This document shows positions 16,092 through 24,486 of a stretch of 39,464 bases of DNA, piece after piece. This DNA comes from Lachnospiraceae bacterium (GTDB taxonomy: Bacteria; Bacillota; Clostridia; Lachnospirales; Lachnospiraceae), in assembly GCA_017431515.1 (NCBI GenBank), contig JAFRKV010000053.1:1-39464 (forward strand), in the 5' to 3' direction. Position numbers and translations under genes: made by a program. The notes under the pieces were generated by a model. That model saw nothing but the letters and a program-made list of their open reading frames with translations. It was not told where the DNA came from and did not search any database. The stretch's first letter is position 1; every line of letters begins with the position of its first letter.

Positions 16092-17042
16092 CTATGAAAA
16101 ATACACCAGTTCGTCCTCCGGCCGCTCCGCAGGAACCACCTTCGCCGGATACAGCACCGGGCCTTTCCCTTTGTATTCCTTTACAAACTCGATCCTGACC
16201 TCTGCCGTCAGGTCGATCCAGCTTTTATGGGGGATCTGATCCGCGTCCGCGTACTTGCATTTGAAGCCGATAAACTGGATATCCGCCTCGCAGCAGGTCA
16301 TGGCAAACCGCCCCGGTACGAGGAATCCCTTGCCTTTGTTTTTCTCCGGATTATACACCAAAGCCAGAAACCGGATCGTTTTGCCCTTGTATTTCTCCGG
16401 GTGCTCCATGGCGTCCAGATACCAGATGCCGTAATCCGCATCGGAGATATCGAGAAAGTCCTGGGTGATGTCAAAGGGAAGGTCTTCATCGCCGCCCTGG
16501 TCGATGGTCCCGTCCGCGCGCTCGTAGACGATCTGCGCCGCGCGGTTGATGGCCTTCACCGTCCGCCGGAATTTCGCTTTCGGCGTCTCGTCGTCACACC
16601 GGTTAAAGATCACCACATCCGTCTTGAAGATCTGCTCCTTCATCATCTGGCGCATGTTATTGTAATACAGCTCATAGGTGCCTGCATCCACCGTGGCCAG
16701 GGACTGAACGATCATCCAGCCTGCTGGCAGCGTCATTTCCAGGATCGTCGCAATCTCCCAGGTGCCGTTGTACTCGATGAACACCTGCTCCGGCTGGAAC
16801 TCTTTGTCCCACGCCGCCAGATTCTCCGCTGTGAAGGTCTCTTTGTCCTCCGCCATGACGAGATGGGCGTTGATGGTCTTCAGCTTCCCTTCGTCATATT
16901 CGATCTCACCGTCATCGCAGGCGATAATCAGCGTCCTGGCGTCATTTCCGAACTCCTGATCAAACAGGGTCTCGTTGATTAGCGAGGTCTTGCCGCTGTC
17001 CATAAAACCGGTCATCAGATAAACCGGGATCTCTTTCTCCAT
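16092..17042 (-). CDS. CobW-family GTPase apparently fused to a YcgQ-like C-terminal domain
   Basis: 316-aa protein. The N-terminal GTPase has a P-loop MTGFMDSGKTSLIN (about 10-23) and a Walker B-region IEYNGTWE instead of the usual ETTG or EPSG. The CxCC metal motif of classical CobW proteins is absent. From about residue 220 (ending PEKYKGKTIRFLALVYNP) the sequence resembles the C-terminal domain of YcgQ/TIGR03943 proteins: GRFAMTCCEADIQFIGF, then a WIDLTAEV strand and a PVLYPAKVVPAE close. YcgQ-type proteins are associated with zinc-limitation genes in Bacillus, so a role in metal allocation is plausible. It lies 29 nt after the His-rich CobW gene with AGGAGG before ATG. Function is inferred from the domains only. 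Confidence 0.75.
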   Translation of the reverse strand: MEKEIPVYLMTGFMDSGKTSLINETLFDQEFGNDARTLIIACDDGEIEYDEGKLKTINAHLVMAEDKETFTAENLAAWDKEFQPEQVFIEYNGTWEIATILEMTLPAGWMIVQSLATVDAGTYELYYNNMRQMMKEQIFKTDVVIFNRCDDETPKAKFRRTVKAINRAAQIVYERADGTIDQGGDEDLPFDITQDFLDISDADYGIWYLDAMEHPEKYKGKTIRFLALVYNPEKNKGKGFLVPGRFAMTCCEADIQFIGFKCKYADADQIPHKSWIDLTAEVRIEFVKEYKGKGPVLYPAKVVPAERPEDELVYFS

Positions 17043-17071
17043 ACGTTCCTCCTGCCCTGTCGCTGTATGCT

Positions 17072-18175
17072 TTACAGTCCGAACAGCTTCTCCAGACGAT
17101 GCTCGTCAATGTCCGTTCCGATCACCACCAGCCGTCCGGTGTAATCCGGCTCTCCGTCGCGGATCTCATACTCGCCGGACACCATGTCAAAGTAGATCCA
17201 CTTTCCATCGGTGCATTCCACAATACCCTTGGAACGGAGAACGTTGCCATATTCTTCTGTCTCCGCAAAGGTTTTTAAGGCATGCTCGATCACGCTGCGT
17301 TCAAACTTGTGCGGCGTCTCTTTTCCCCAGCTGGTGAAGATATCGTCCGCATGGTGGTGATGGTGGTGCTCATGGTCATGATGATGTTCATGCTCATGTT
17401 CATGATGATGCTCGTGCTCGTGCTCATGCTCATGCTCGTGCTCATGTTCATGCTCGTGCTCATGATGATGCTCATGCTCATGCTCGTGATCATGATCATG
17501 GTGATGATGCTCCGCTTCATGCGCCGCCGCATCCTTGAGATGCTGCTCCTCCGCGCGCATCTGGATCTCCAGCGAATCCTGTCCCTCCATAACTTTCAGG
17601 ATCTGATCCCCGCTGATCTGCTCCCAGGGCGTCGTGATCACCGCCGCCTTCGGGTTCAACTCCTTGATCATCTCCTGGCAGAAGGTCAGCTGTTCCTCCG
17701 TCGCCTTCTGGGAACGGGAAAGCAGCACCGTCGTCGCATACTGCAGCTGGTTTTCAAAAAACTCTCCGAAGGCCTTTTTCTGCTTCGCAGCCTTCAACGC
17801 GTTGACCACCGTCACCAGCGCATTCAGCTTCACGTCCTCTTCTTTTTCAAAATCAATGACGGATTTCATCACATCCGAAAGCTTGCCCACCCCGGAGGGC
17901 TCGATGATGATCCGGTCCGGGTGGTATTTGACCAGCACCTCCCGCAGGCTCTTGGCGAAATCACCCACCAGCGTGCAGCAGATGCAGCCGGAATTCATCT
18001 CCGTGATCTGGATGCCCGCATCCTTTAAGAAGCCGCCGTCAATGCCCACCTCTCCGTATTCGTTCTCGATCAGGACGATCTGCTGCCCCTGCAGGGACTC
18101 CTCCAGAAGCTTCTTGATCAGTGTGGTCTTGCCTGCGCCGAGAAATCCCGACACGATATCAATTTTCGTACTCAT
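17072..18175 (-). CDS. CobW-family metal chaperone GTPase with a large His-rich insert
   Basis: 367-aa COG0523 GTPase. The P-loop is SGFLGAGKTTLIKKL (9-23). The family metal motif CICC lies in MNSGCICCTLVGDF, and IEPSGVGKLSD is the switch/Walker B region. Between about residues 215 and 280 comes a run of alternating His with Glu or Asp, around 35 histidines, before the CobW C-terminal domain ending LEKLFGL. The insert can bind many Zn, Ni or Co ions, and the GTPase would deliver metal to client proteins in the cytoplasm. It starts at an ATG with GGGAAG upstream, 81 nt after argS and 29 nt before the second CobW-type gene, with which it probably works. The specific metal and client cannot be told. 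Confidence 0.88.
   Translation of the reverse strand: MSTKIDIVSGFLGAGKTTLIKKLLEESLQGQQIVLIENEYGEVGIDGGFLKDAGIQITEMNSGCICCTLVGDFAKSLREVLVKYHPDRIIIEPSGVGKLSDVMKSVIDFEKEEDVKLNALVTVVNALKAAKQKKAFGEFFENQLQYATTVLLSRSQKATEEQLTFCQEMIKELNPKAAVITTPWEQISGDQILKVMEGQDSLEIQMRAEEQHLKDAAAHEAEHHHHDHDHEHEHEHHHEHEHEHEHEHEHEHEHEHHHEHEHEHHHDHEHHHHHHADDIFTSWGKETPHKFERSVIEHALKTFAETEEYGNVLRSKGIVECTDGKWIYFDMVSGEYEIRDGEPDYTGRLVVIGTDIDEHRLEKLFGL
17349..17515. repeat. Coding tandem repeat (His-Glu codons)
   Basis: About 165 bp of near-perfect hexamer-type repetition (GCTCAT, GCTCGT, GATGAT units on the plus strand) encoding the His-rich insert of the CobW GTPase. Such tracts change length by slippage, so the number of histidines may vary between strains. 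Confidence 0.8.
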
Positions 18176-18256
18176 GACTTTTCTTCCCTTCCCTTCGTTT
18201 CATCCGGTTCATTCACTCCTCCGGACACGGAACTTTCCCGCGCCGGCAATGGATCG

Positions 18257-20032
18257 TTACATCTTTTCCGGCGCCTCAAACCCCAACAGGTCTATGCACT
18301 GCAGCATGACATCCCGCGTCAGCGTCAACAGCCGGATATAGCTTTTCTGCTTGTCCTGATCCTCCTCCGCAAGGATCTTGGTCTCATGGTAAAAATGGTT
18401 GAACGCATTGCAAAGTTCATAAACAAACGCGCAGATCTTGTGGGGCGCTTTTTCCTCCGCCGCGTTCTCGATCATGGCGTTAAACCCGGAAAGCCGCAGC
18501 ATCAGGTTCTTTTCGCTTTCGGTCGTCGCATCGGCGATCTCCGTCCCCTGGGCTGACCCTCCGCTTTCCGCGTACTTCCGCAGGATCGACTTGATCCGCA
18601 CGATGGTATATAAAAGATAGGGCCCGGTATTGCCTTCCGAGGAGGTAAAACGGTCAATGTCAAACACGTAGTCCTTGGACGCCTGATTGGAAAGATCGCC
18701 GTATTTCAACGCCGACAGGCCGACGATCTCCGCAGTCTCCCTGGCGCTCTTCGGATCCGTCCCGGGATCCGCTTCCAGGATCCGCTCATACATCCGGTCC
18801 TCAATCTCTTTGATCAGGTTGGAAAGGAGCATCACCCCGCCGTCTCTGGTTTTAAAGGGCTTGCCGTCCTTCCCGTTCATGGTGCCGAAGCCGATAAACT
18901 CCAGGGAAACCGATTCCGGTACGATCCCGGTCTTTTTCGCACAGCGGAATACCTGCACAAAATGCAGCTCCTGACGTTTATCCACAATGTAAACCACTTC
19001 ATCCGGCGAAAGCTCCTGCATCCGCATCACGAGGGTGGCCAGATCCGTTGTCGTGTAAAGAGACGCGCCGTCCGATTTTAAGATCATGCAGGGCGGGATC
19101 TCCTTCGTATCCGTCTCCTCCGCCACATCCACCACCAATGCGCCTTCACTCTCATAGCAGAGTCCCTTTGCCTTCATCATCTCCACCATGTCGGCGATAT
19201 AGGGATCGGCGTCGGACTCCCCTTTCCAGAGGTCAAAGGAAACCTTCAGCTTCTCATAATTCTTCTTCAGATCCCCGACGGAAAGGGACAGGATATGGGA
19301 AAGGATCGCGCGGTATCCCCTTCTCCCCTGCTGCAGCTCATGGGTCGCGGCAAGGGCGCGCTCCTTATAGGCTTCATCCTCCTTGGACTTTGCGCTTGCG
19401 GTGGGATAAATCTCCTCCAGCTCGTCGATGGTAAACGGCGGCTCTTTAGGGTATTCTCCGTCATAATCCGGATCAAAGTACGGCAGATCTCCTTTCCGCT
19501 CAGACAGTTCCGTAATGATAAGCCCCATCTGAAGCCCCCAGTCTCCGAGATGCACATCTCCCGTGACTTCGTGCCCCATATAGCGTAAAATCCGCTTGAT
19601 GCTCTCTCCGATGATCGCGGAACGCAGATGCCCCACATGAAGCGGCTTCGCCACATTCGGCCCGCCGTAATCCAGAATGATCTTCTTCGGCGCAGCCACC
19701 GGATCCGACCCAAACCGGGGGTTTTTCTGCATTTCGGACAGGTAAGACGCGAGAAAGCTTTTTTTCAGTTTAAAATTCAAAAATCCCGGCTTTACGGCGG
19801 AGATTTCTTCGAACATGGAATCGCGGTCCTCCGACAGCTTCGACGCCACCTCTTCCGCAATCATGATCGGCGCCTTATGGGCCGTCTTTGCCAGTGCCAT
19901 GGACCCGTTGCATTGAAATTCGCAGAGATCCGGCCTCGCGCTCCATACCACCTGTGCGTACTGTTCGTCAAGCTCCAGCGCCCGAAACGCCAGCGCCACA
20001 TATTCACTGATCACATCCAGCAGTTTTTTCAT
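18257..20032 (-). CDS. argS: Arginyl-tRNA synthetase
   Basis: 591-aa class I synthetase charging tRNA-Arg. The HIGH motif is in YGGPNVAKPLHVGHLRSAI, preceded by an N-terminal tRNA-recognition (Add-1) domain and followed by a C-terminal anticodon-binding helical domain ending GFEAPEKM. The KMSKS-like loop is divergent, as usual for ArgRS (GKPFKTRDG). The reading frame stays open upstream for 67 codons, but that part is low-quality, Arg-rich and lies antiparallel in meaning to the preceding gene's frame. The ATG at 20032 gives the family start MKKLLDVI and lies 4 nt after the preceding gene's stop, indicating translational coupling. Confidence 0.95.
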   Translation of the reverse strand: MKKLLDVISEYVALAFRALELDEQYAQVVWSARPDLCEFQCNGSMALAKTAHKAPIMIAEEVASKLSEDRDSMFEEISAVKPGFLNFKLKKSFLASYLSEMQKNPRFGSDPVAAPKKIILDYGGPNVAKPLHVGHLRSAIIGESIKRILRYMGHEVTGDVHLGDWGLQMGLIITELSERKGDLPYFDPDYDGEYPKEPPFTIDELEEIYPTASAKSKEDEAYKERALAATHELQQGRRGYRAILSHILSLSVGDLKKNYEKLKVSFDLWKGESDADPYIADMVEMMKAKGLCYESEGALVVDVAEETDTKEIPPCMILKSDGASLYTTTDLATLVMRMQELSPDEVVYIVDKRQELHFVQVFRCAKKTGIVPESVSLEFIGFGTMNGKDGKPFKTRDGGVMLLSNLIKEIEDRMYERILEADPGTDPKSARETAEIVGLSALKYGDLSNQASKDYVFDIDRFTSSEGNTGPYLLYTIVRIKSILRKYAESGGSAQGTEIADATTESEKNLMLRLSGFNAMIENAAEEKAPHKICAFVYELCNAFNHFYHETKILAEEDQDKQKSYIRLLTLTRDVMLQCIDLLGFEAPEKM

Positions 20033-20036
20033 TCCG

Positions 20037-20480
20037 TCATGACCCCTCTCCCCGCATGTTCTGCAGCATGTCCGCAAAGGCATCCTTTTTCTCCGACAGG
20101 ATCGCCGCCACCTGGGCTGCCTCCTCCTCGTTGTCAAAGGCCTTCTGCCCGTAGACGCCGGATGCGCCCGTACGCTCCCGCCACGCTGCCTCTTCGTCGG
20201 AAACGCCCTGCTCCGCCGCGGCCGCAGCCGCATAGGCTGCCTCCTGCTCCGCCATCAGCTTCGCGTCATCCTCCGCTGCCTCTGCCTGAAGGCGCTCATA
20301 GATCTCCCGGGCGATGCGCGCTGCCTCATCCTCCTCCGGCTCCTCATCCGCAGCCACCTCTTCCGGTTCCTCCGGCTCCTCCGGCTTTTCTTCCGGCTTC
20401 GCATAGCGCACGCGCCAGTATTTGATGACCGACCGTCCCATCTGGTCTTTTTTCATCCGTTCTTCAATGGTATCACTCAT
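20037..20480 (-). CDS. Small acidic Glu/Ala-rich protein (unknown function)
   Basis: 147-aa protein. The first 27 residues (MSDTIEERMKKDQMG, then SVIKYWRVRYAKP) are basic and ordered-looking. Residues 28-50 are a Pro-Glu tract, then a charged helix rich in Ala and Glu, and a C-terminal helix ending MLQNMRGEGS. There is no recognised domain, signal or membrane segment. It sits between a beta-CASP nuclease-like gene (4 nt upstream) and argS (4 nt downstream), so all three should be co-translated. The N-terminal WRVRYAK could be a nucleic-acid or ribosome contact, but this is speculation. Confidence 0.65.
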   Translation of the reverse strand: MSDTIEERMKKDQMGRSVIKYWRVRYAKPEEKPEEPEEPEEVAADEEPEEDEAARIAREIYERLQAEAAEDDAKLMAEQEAAYAAAAAAEQGVSDEEAAWRERTGASGVYGQKAFDNEEEAAQVAAILSEKKDAFADMLQNMRGEGS

Positions 20481-20484
20481 GCGG

Positions 20485-22080
20485 CTACCTGTCCCATTTC
20501 TCGCTCAATGCATTGATCTGATCCGCAAACTTCGCCAGTTCCTTGTTGGGGATGCCTTCGTTCCTCCGGATGACCTCCATGAGGCGTTTTCCCGCCGCAA
20601 GAAGCCGCGCAAAGACATTGGAGCTCGCTTTCTCGGAAGGCTTTCTCTGCCTTTTCTCATGGTTGCCGACCTTGATCATCATACCGGTCGCCAGATCAAA
20701 AAGATCCCCGCTGTAAGGCGCGTAAGCGTCATATCCAAGGCCGTTCAAGTGGGTTGCGAAGGCCTCGCAGGTGGTGTCATCTCCATGCACCACAAACACT
20801 TTCTTCGGCTTCTGCTCCATGGCGGAAAGCCATGCGCTCAGATGATCCCGGTCCGCATGTCCGCTCATTCCCGGGAGCTGCTTGATCTCCGCACATACTT
20901 CGATGGTCTCGCCGAAAAGCCGCACCTCCTTCGCGCCGGAAAGAAGCGTATTGCCCAAAGTCCCCGGCACCTGAAAGCCCACGAAGAGGATCGTGCTCTC
21001 CGGCCGCCAGAGATTGTGCTTCAAATGATGCCGGATCCGACCCGCTTCGCACATGCCCGACGCAGAAATGATCACAACCGGTTTTTTCAGGAAATTGATC
21101 GCTATGGATTCCTCGCTGGTGATTGCGGTATGCAGGCCGCGGAAACGAATGGGGTTGATCCCCTTTGCAAGGAGGGAAAGCGCTTCCTCATCAAAGCACT
21201 CTTCGTCATTGTTTTGGAAGATATTGGTGGCCTCCACCGCCAGAGGACTGTCGATATAGACCTCAAAATCCTGATATTCCGGCAGCAACTGCTCGCTCTT
21301 GATCCGTCTCAGATAATAGAGCATTTCCTGGGTGCGTCCCACGGAAAAAGCGGGAATCACCAGATTGCCGCCCCGCAGGAACGTGGAGCGGATCACATCG
21401 GCCAGCTCCTCCGCGTAATCCGGGGCAAGATTGTGCAGCCGGTCTCCGTAGGTGGATTCGATCACTACATAATCCGCGCCGGGAAGCTGCGCCGGGTCTT
21501 TGATCAGCGGACGCTGCCCGTTACCTAAGTCTCCGGAAAAGATGATTTTGGTTTCTTCCCCGTCCTCCTGCACAAAAAACTCGATGGACGCGGAACCGAG
21601 AAGATGCCCCGCATCGGAAAACCGCGCCTTCAGGGTATCATCAATCGTCAAAAGCTCTCCGTACCGGCAGGGCTCAAACAGACGCAGCACTCCCGCCACA
21701 TCGGAAAGATCATAGATCGGGGTGACCTCCGCCCTTCCGGAACGCTTCGCTTTGCGGTTTTTCCAGTCCGCTTCCTGAATCTGGATGTGAGCGGAATCCC
21801 GCAGCATGATCTCGCAGAGTTCGCAGGTCGCATGGGTCGCATAGATCTTCCCCCGAAAGCCGTGGCTGTATAATAACGGCAGCAAGCCCGAATGATCGAT
21901 ATGGGCATGGGTGATAAAGACATAGTCGATGGATGCCGCATTCACAGGAATGTGCTGGCTCTCATAGAGATCCGGCCCCTGCTCCATCCCGCAGTCCACG
22001 ATCATGGATCTGTCCCCGAATTTCATATAATGACAGCTGCCTGTCACCTCATGCGCTGCGCCCAAAAATTCCAGAAGCAT
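20485..22080 (-). CDS. MBL-fold beta-CASP metallo-hydrolase with RNA-specificity domain
   Basis: 531-aa protein of the CPSF-73/RNase J-like branch. The zinc site is ITHAHIDHSG (HxHxDH, about 55-64), with further metal ligands in the SDAGHLLGSA region and the GDLGN loop. The beta-CASP insert follows. SASGMCEAGRIRHHL and the C-terminal GMSGHADRDHLSAWL with its late histidines are typical of the RMMBL/RNA-specificity part. It probably acts as a cytoplasmic RNA endo- or exonuclease. It heads a three-gene string with the small acidic protein and argS. GGGGG lies before the ATG. A promoter is not obvious; the structured repeat at 22112-22247 lies directly upstream. Confidence 0.88.
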   Translation of the reverse strand: MLLEFLGAAHEVTGSCHYMKFGDRSMIVDCGMEQGPDLYESQHIPVNAASIDYVFITHAHIDHSGLLPLLYSHGFRGKIYATHATCELCEIMLRDSAHIQIQEADWKNRKAKRSGRAEVTPIYDLSDVAGVLRLFEPCRYGELLTIDDTLKARFSDAGHLLGSASIEFFVQEDGEETKIIFSGDLGNGQRPLIKDPAQLPGADYVVIESTYGDRLHNLAPDYAEELADVIRSTFLRGGNLVIPAFSVGRTQEMLYYLRRIKSEQLLPEYQDFEVYIDSPLAVEATNIFQNNDEECFDEEALSLLAKGINPIRFRGLHTAITSEESIAINFLKKPVVIISASGMCEAGRIRHHLKHNLWRPESTILFVGFQVPGTLGNTLLSGAKEVRLFGETIEVCAEIKQLPGMSGHADRDHLSAWLSAMEQKPKKVFVVHGDDTTCEAFATHLNGLGYDAYAPYSGDLFDLATGMMIKVGNHEKRQRKPSEKASSNVFARLLAAGKRLMEVIRRNEGIPNKELAKFADQINALSEKWDR

Positions 22081-22111
22081 TTCGTCCCCCTGTGAAATGA
22101 TGTTAAGATGT

Positions 22112-22247
22112 TAAGGTCAAAAGGCACATGTCACGAAGTGACATTGTGGCCTTTGCGCAAGAATCCGGTCAGACAAGCCAGCTTGTCTGCACGGATTTCT
22201 GCGCAAAGTGCACATGCGATTTCATCGCATGTACACTTTTGACCTTA
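22112..22247. repeat. Cloverleaf-like structured repeat, copy A
   Basis: 136 nt with a perfect 12-bp outer stem (22112-22123 / 22236-22247) enclosing three hairpins that abut each other. Arm 1: 22125-22134 / 22138-22148 with a GAA loop. Arm 2: 22151-22208, a long two-part stem whose tip pairs 22170-22178 with 22181-22189. Arm 3: 22209-22235 with a TTC loop. It matches copy B (32241-32415) in layout, and the central arms have equal length. It lies 75 nt after the ftsZ stop and 32 nt before the metallo-hydrolase start. Orientation is undetermined. Confidence 0.85.
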
Positions 22248-22273
22248 CCATTTTGCCCTTACCATCATGAAAT

Positions 22274-22304
22274 ACAAGCCGGGACGCCCAACGCCCCGGC
22301 TTGT
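22274..22304 (-). terminator. Possible terminator hairpin after ftsZ
   Basis: Perfect 10-bp GC-rich stem (22274-22283 / 22295-22304) with an 11-nt loop, 18 nt downstream of the ftsZ stop. The downstream minus-strand tract has only a short T stretch, so it may be a weak terminator or an RNA-stabilising hairpin. Confidence 0.5.
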
Positions 22305-22321
22305 CTCATGCATTGTCCAAA

Positions 22322-23593
22322 TTATTTTCTCGTGTTCCGCAGAAAGTCCGGAATCTTGATGTCCTTTTCCGGGATATTGCTGACCGGTCTCCCGGGATTG
22401 TTCAGGTTGGAATTGAAGATATCCTGGGGCTCCGGCTGCTTCGGCTGTACCGGTGTCTGTACCGGAGTGCCGCCGGGCTGCGTATTGGAAAGGGATTTCT
22501 GCTGCAATGCCGCTGCCTGTGCCTGGGTCTGCGCGAAGATATCCTTCTGTGCGGCAGTCGTCGGAGTCGCGGTGCGGGTGATGCCCTGGGTGGTATTCAA
22601 TCCGCTGTAACGCATCATGCCCGGAATATCGCTGCGGGTCGATCTCTCATCAAGGCCGGTGGCAATGACAGTGATCTTGATCTTATCCTTCATCGTGTCA
22701 TCTTCTCTTGCACCGAAGACAACCTCCACATTCTCCCCTGTCAACTGGGTGACATATTCCGCAGCTGCGCTTGCATCATTCAGCGCCACATCACCGGTGA
22801 CATTGAGGATCACATGGCTTGCGCCGTTGATGGTCGTCTCAAGCAGCGGACTGTTGACCGCCAGCTGTACCGCTTCCAGAGCCTTCTCATCGCCCTCTGC
22901 GATACCGATGCCGATATGGGCGATCCCTTTGTCTTTCATGACATTCTGCACATCCGCAAAATCAAGGTTAATCATTGCCGGAATGTTGATCAGGTCTGTA
23001 ATGCCGTGTACCGCCTGCTGCAGCACTTCATCCGCCTTTGCAAGCGCATCCGCCATGGAGGTGCGGCGGTCTACAATCTCAAGAAGCTTATCATTCGGGA
23101 TCACGATCAGCGTATCCACGCTCTCTTTCAGCTTTTCGATCCCGGCAAGGGCATTGGTCATGCGCGCCTTTGCCTCAAACTTAAAGGGCTTCGTCACAAC
23201 GCCGACGGTCAGAATCCCCTGCTCTTTTGCGATCTTTGCGATCACAGGCGCTGCACCGGTACCGGTGCCGCCGCCCATGCCGCAGGTGACAAACACCATA
23301 TCCGCGCCTTTGATGGCTGCATTCAACTCCTCCGCGCTCTCTTCTGCGGACTTCTCGCCAATCTCCGGTCTCGCTCCTGCGCCGAGCCCTTTCGTAATCT
23401 TTTCACCAATCTGAATCAATGTGGGAGCCTTGCAAAGCATCAAATCCTGCTTATCCGTATTGACTCCGATATACTCTACCCCTCCGATGTTCTCATCGAT
23501 CATACGGTTTACCGCATTATTCCCGGCGCCGCCTACCCCAAGCACAATGATCTTGGCGGCTTTATCCGTCTCTGTTGTCTTAATCTCAAGCAA
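22322..23593 (-). CDS. ftsZ: Cell division protein FtsZ
   Basis: 423-aa tubulin-like GTPase that forms the Z-ring at mid-cell. [15 protein letters not shown] and the tubulin signature [15 protein letters not shown] (about residue 105) are present, with the T7-loop region NLDFADVQ. A Gln/Pro/Thr-rich linker (about 330-410) ends in the conserved C-terminal peptide [10 protein letters not shown], the docking site for FtsA/SepF/EzrA-type partners. I place the start at a TTG (23593): AAGGAGG lies 7 nt before it and the product starts at the normal position. A longer in-frame ATG at 23644 has no such site. The last gene of the dcw cluster, it also has its own promoter at 23671-23699. No ftsA is present. 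Confidence 0.97.
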   Translation of the reverse strand: MLEIKTTETDKAAKIIVLGVGGAGNNAVNRMIDENIGGVEYIGVNTDKQDLMLCKAPTLIQIGEKITKGLGAGARPEIGEKSAEESAEELNAAIKGADMVFVTCGMGGGTGTGAAPVIAKIAKEQGILTVGVVTKPFKFEAKARMTNALAGIEKLKESVDTLIVIPNDKLLEIVDRRTSMADALAKADEVLQQAVHGITDLINIPAMINLDFADVQNVMKDKGIAHIGIGIAEGDEKALEAVQLAVNSPLLETTINGASHVILNVTGDVALNDASAAAEYVTQLTGENVEVVFGAREDDTMKDKIKITVIATGLDERSTRSDIPGMMRYSGLNTTQGITRTATPTTAAQKDIFAQTQAQAAALQQKSLSNTQPGGTPVQTPVQPKQPEPQDIFNSNLNNPGRPVSNIPEKDIKIPDFLRNTRK

Positions 23594-23670
23594 GGTAGTT
23601 CCTCCTTCTTTCTGCGCTTCCCGCGCTCTATTCTCTCTCCTCAAATGAACCTATTCAGCCACATAGGTAT

Positions 23671-23699
23671 ACTATACTTTTTTTCACGAAAATAATCAA
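23671..23699 (-). promoter_or_regulatory. ftsZ promoter
   Basis: On the minus strand TTGATT (23694-23699), 17-bp spacer, TATAGT (23671-23676), in the 142-nt gap between ftsQ and the ftsZ TTG start. It allows ftsZ expression independent of the upstream cluster. Confidence 0.65.
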
Positions 23700-23735
23700 T
23701 CCCTTTTTACCGCGACATGTGACTTTTCATCGGTG

Positions 23736-24482
23736 TCACTGCATCCTCTCAAACGTGACATCCGTGGTATCCTCCGTCCAGGTTTCCAGATGCAGTGTCC
23801 CTGCCATCCCGTCGATCTGGGGCAGGATCTTCTCCAGCCGCACCAGTTTTTCCGTCAGGTTGTCCTCGCTCCCCAGTTTCACCGTAATGGGTCCGAACAC
23901 CACGCTCATATTGCCGCTTCCGTCATAGACGATGCCGTCGGCATGAAGGTTGTATTTTCCCAGATTCTGGGTCAGGGTCAGGAGCGTCCGCAGCGTCTTT
24001 TCCGACAGATCCAGTTTTTCATACACCACCGCGTTTTCGCAGGGCAGACCCGAGATCTGCGGCACGCCCTCGATCTGCTTGGTGCTGATCTCGATGACGA
24101 ATCCGTCCTTGTCAAAATAAATGAACTGCCCCGTATTCTCATCCGTCAGATACCCGATGGGTCCCTTTTCGTACACCAGCACCGACAGTTTTCTCGGGCT
24201 TTTCATGTCCACCGTCATCGTGTCAATGAAAGGCATCGCCTCTGTTTTTTTGAAACGGTATTTGAAATACACATAGAGCGTATTCCAGCTGTAGCGGTCA
24301 TTCTGCACCCACTCCCGGATGCTCTCATCGTCGTAAAGTTCATTCCCTTCGATCTCCACCTCCCCCACGGTGCAGACCGTGACACAGAAAAAACCAGTCA
24401 GCACCGCAAACAGAAGGATCGACAAAAACACGATCCAGCGGATCTTTCTATTCTTTTTTTCACGTTCCGTTTGATAGACCAT
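23736..24482 (-). CDS. ftsQ: Cell division protein FtsQ/DivIB
   Basis: 248-aa bitopic division protein. A basic cytoplasmic N-terminus (about 1-13) is followed by one membrane helix (about 14-36, WIVFLSILLFAVLTGFFCV) and an extracellular POTRA domain beginning VGEVEIEGNELYDDESI. The rest is the beta domain. It scaffolds FtsL and the FtsW/PBP synthase at the septum. The ATG is 4 nt after the ftsW stop with GAGGG upstream, so the two are coupled. In many Firmicutes murG lies before this gene; here it does not. Confidence 0.88.
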   Translation of the reverse strand: MVYQTEREKKNRKIRWIVFLSILLFAVLTGFFCVTVCTVGEVEIEGNELYDDESIREWVQNDRYSWNTLYVYFKYRFKKTEAMPFIDTMTVDMKSPRKLSVLVYEKGPIGYLTDENTGQFIYFDKDGFVIEISTKQIEGVPQISGLPCENAVVYEKLDLSEKTLRTLLTLTQNLGKYNLHADGIVYDGSGNMSVVFGPITVKLGSEDNLTEKLVRLEKILPQIDGMAGTLHLETWTEDTTDVTFERMQ

Positions 24483-24486
24483 ATAT

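Noticed and set aside
17282-18028. Long plus-strand frame rich in Met, Leu and Val opposite the His-rich CobW gene
   Set aside because: It is the antisense reading of the His/Glu repeat (CAT read as ATG), with no RBS or homology; the minus-strand gene has all CobW motifs.
20033-20233. N-terminal 67-residue extension of argS
   Set aside because: Arg-rich, without homology to ArgRS, and fully overlapping the small acidic gene; the ATG at 20032 gives the usual start.
22112-22247. CRISPR array or riboswitch reading of the repeat
   Set aside because: There are no regularly spaced identical units, and no known aptamer core is recognisable; the second copy with the same fold supports a repeat family instead.
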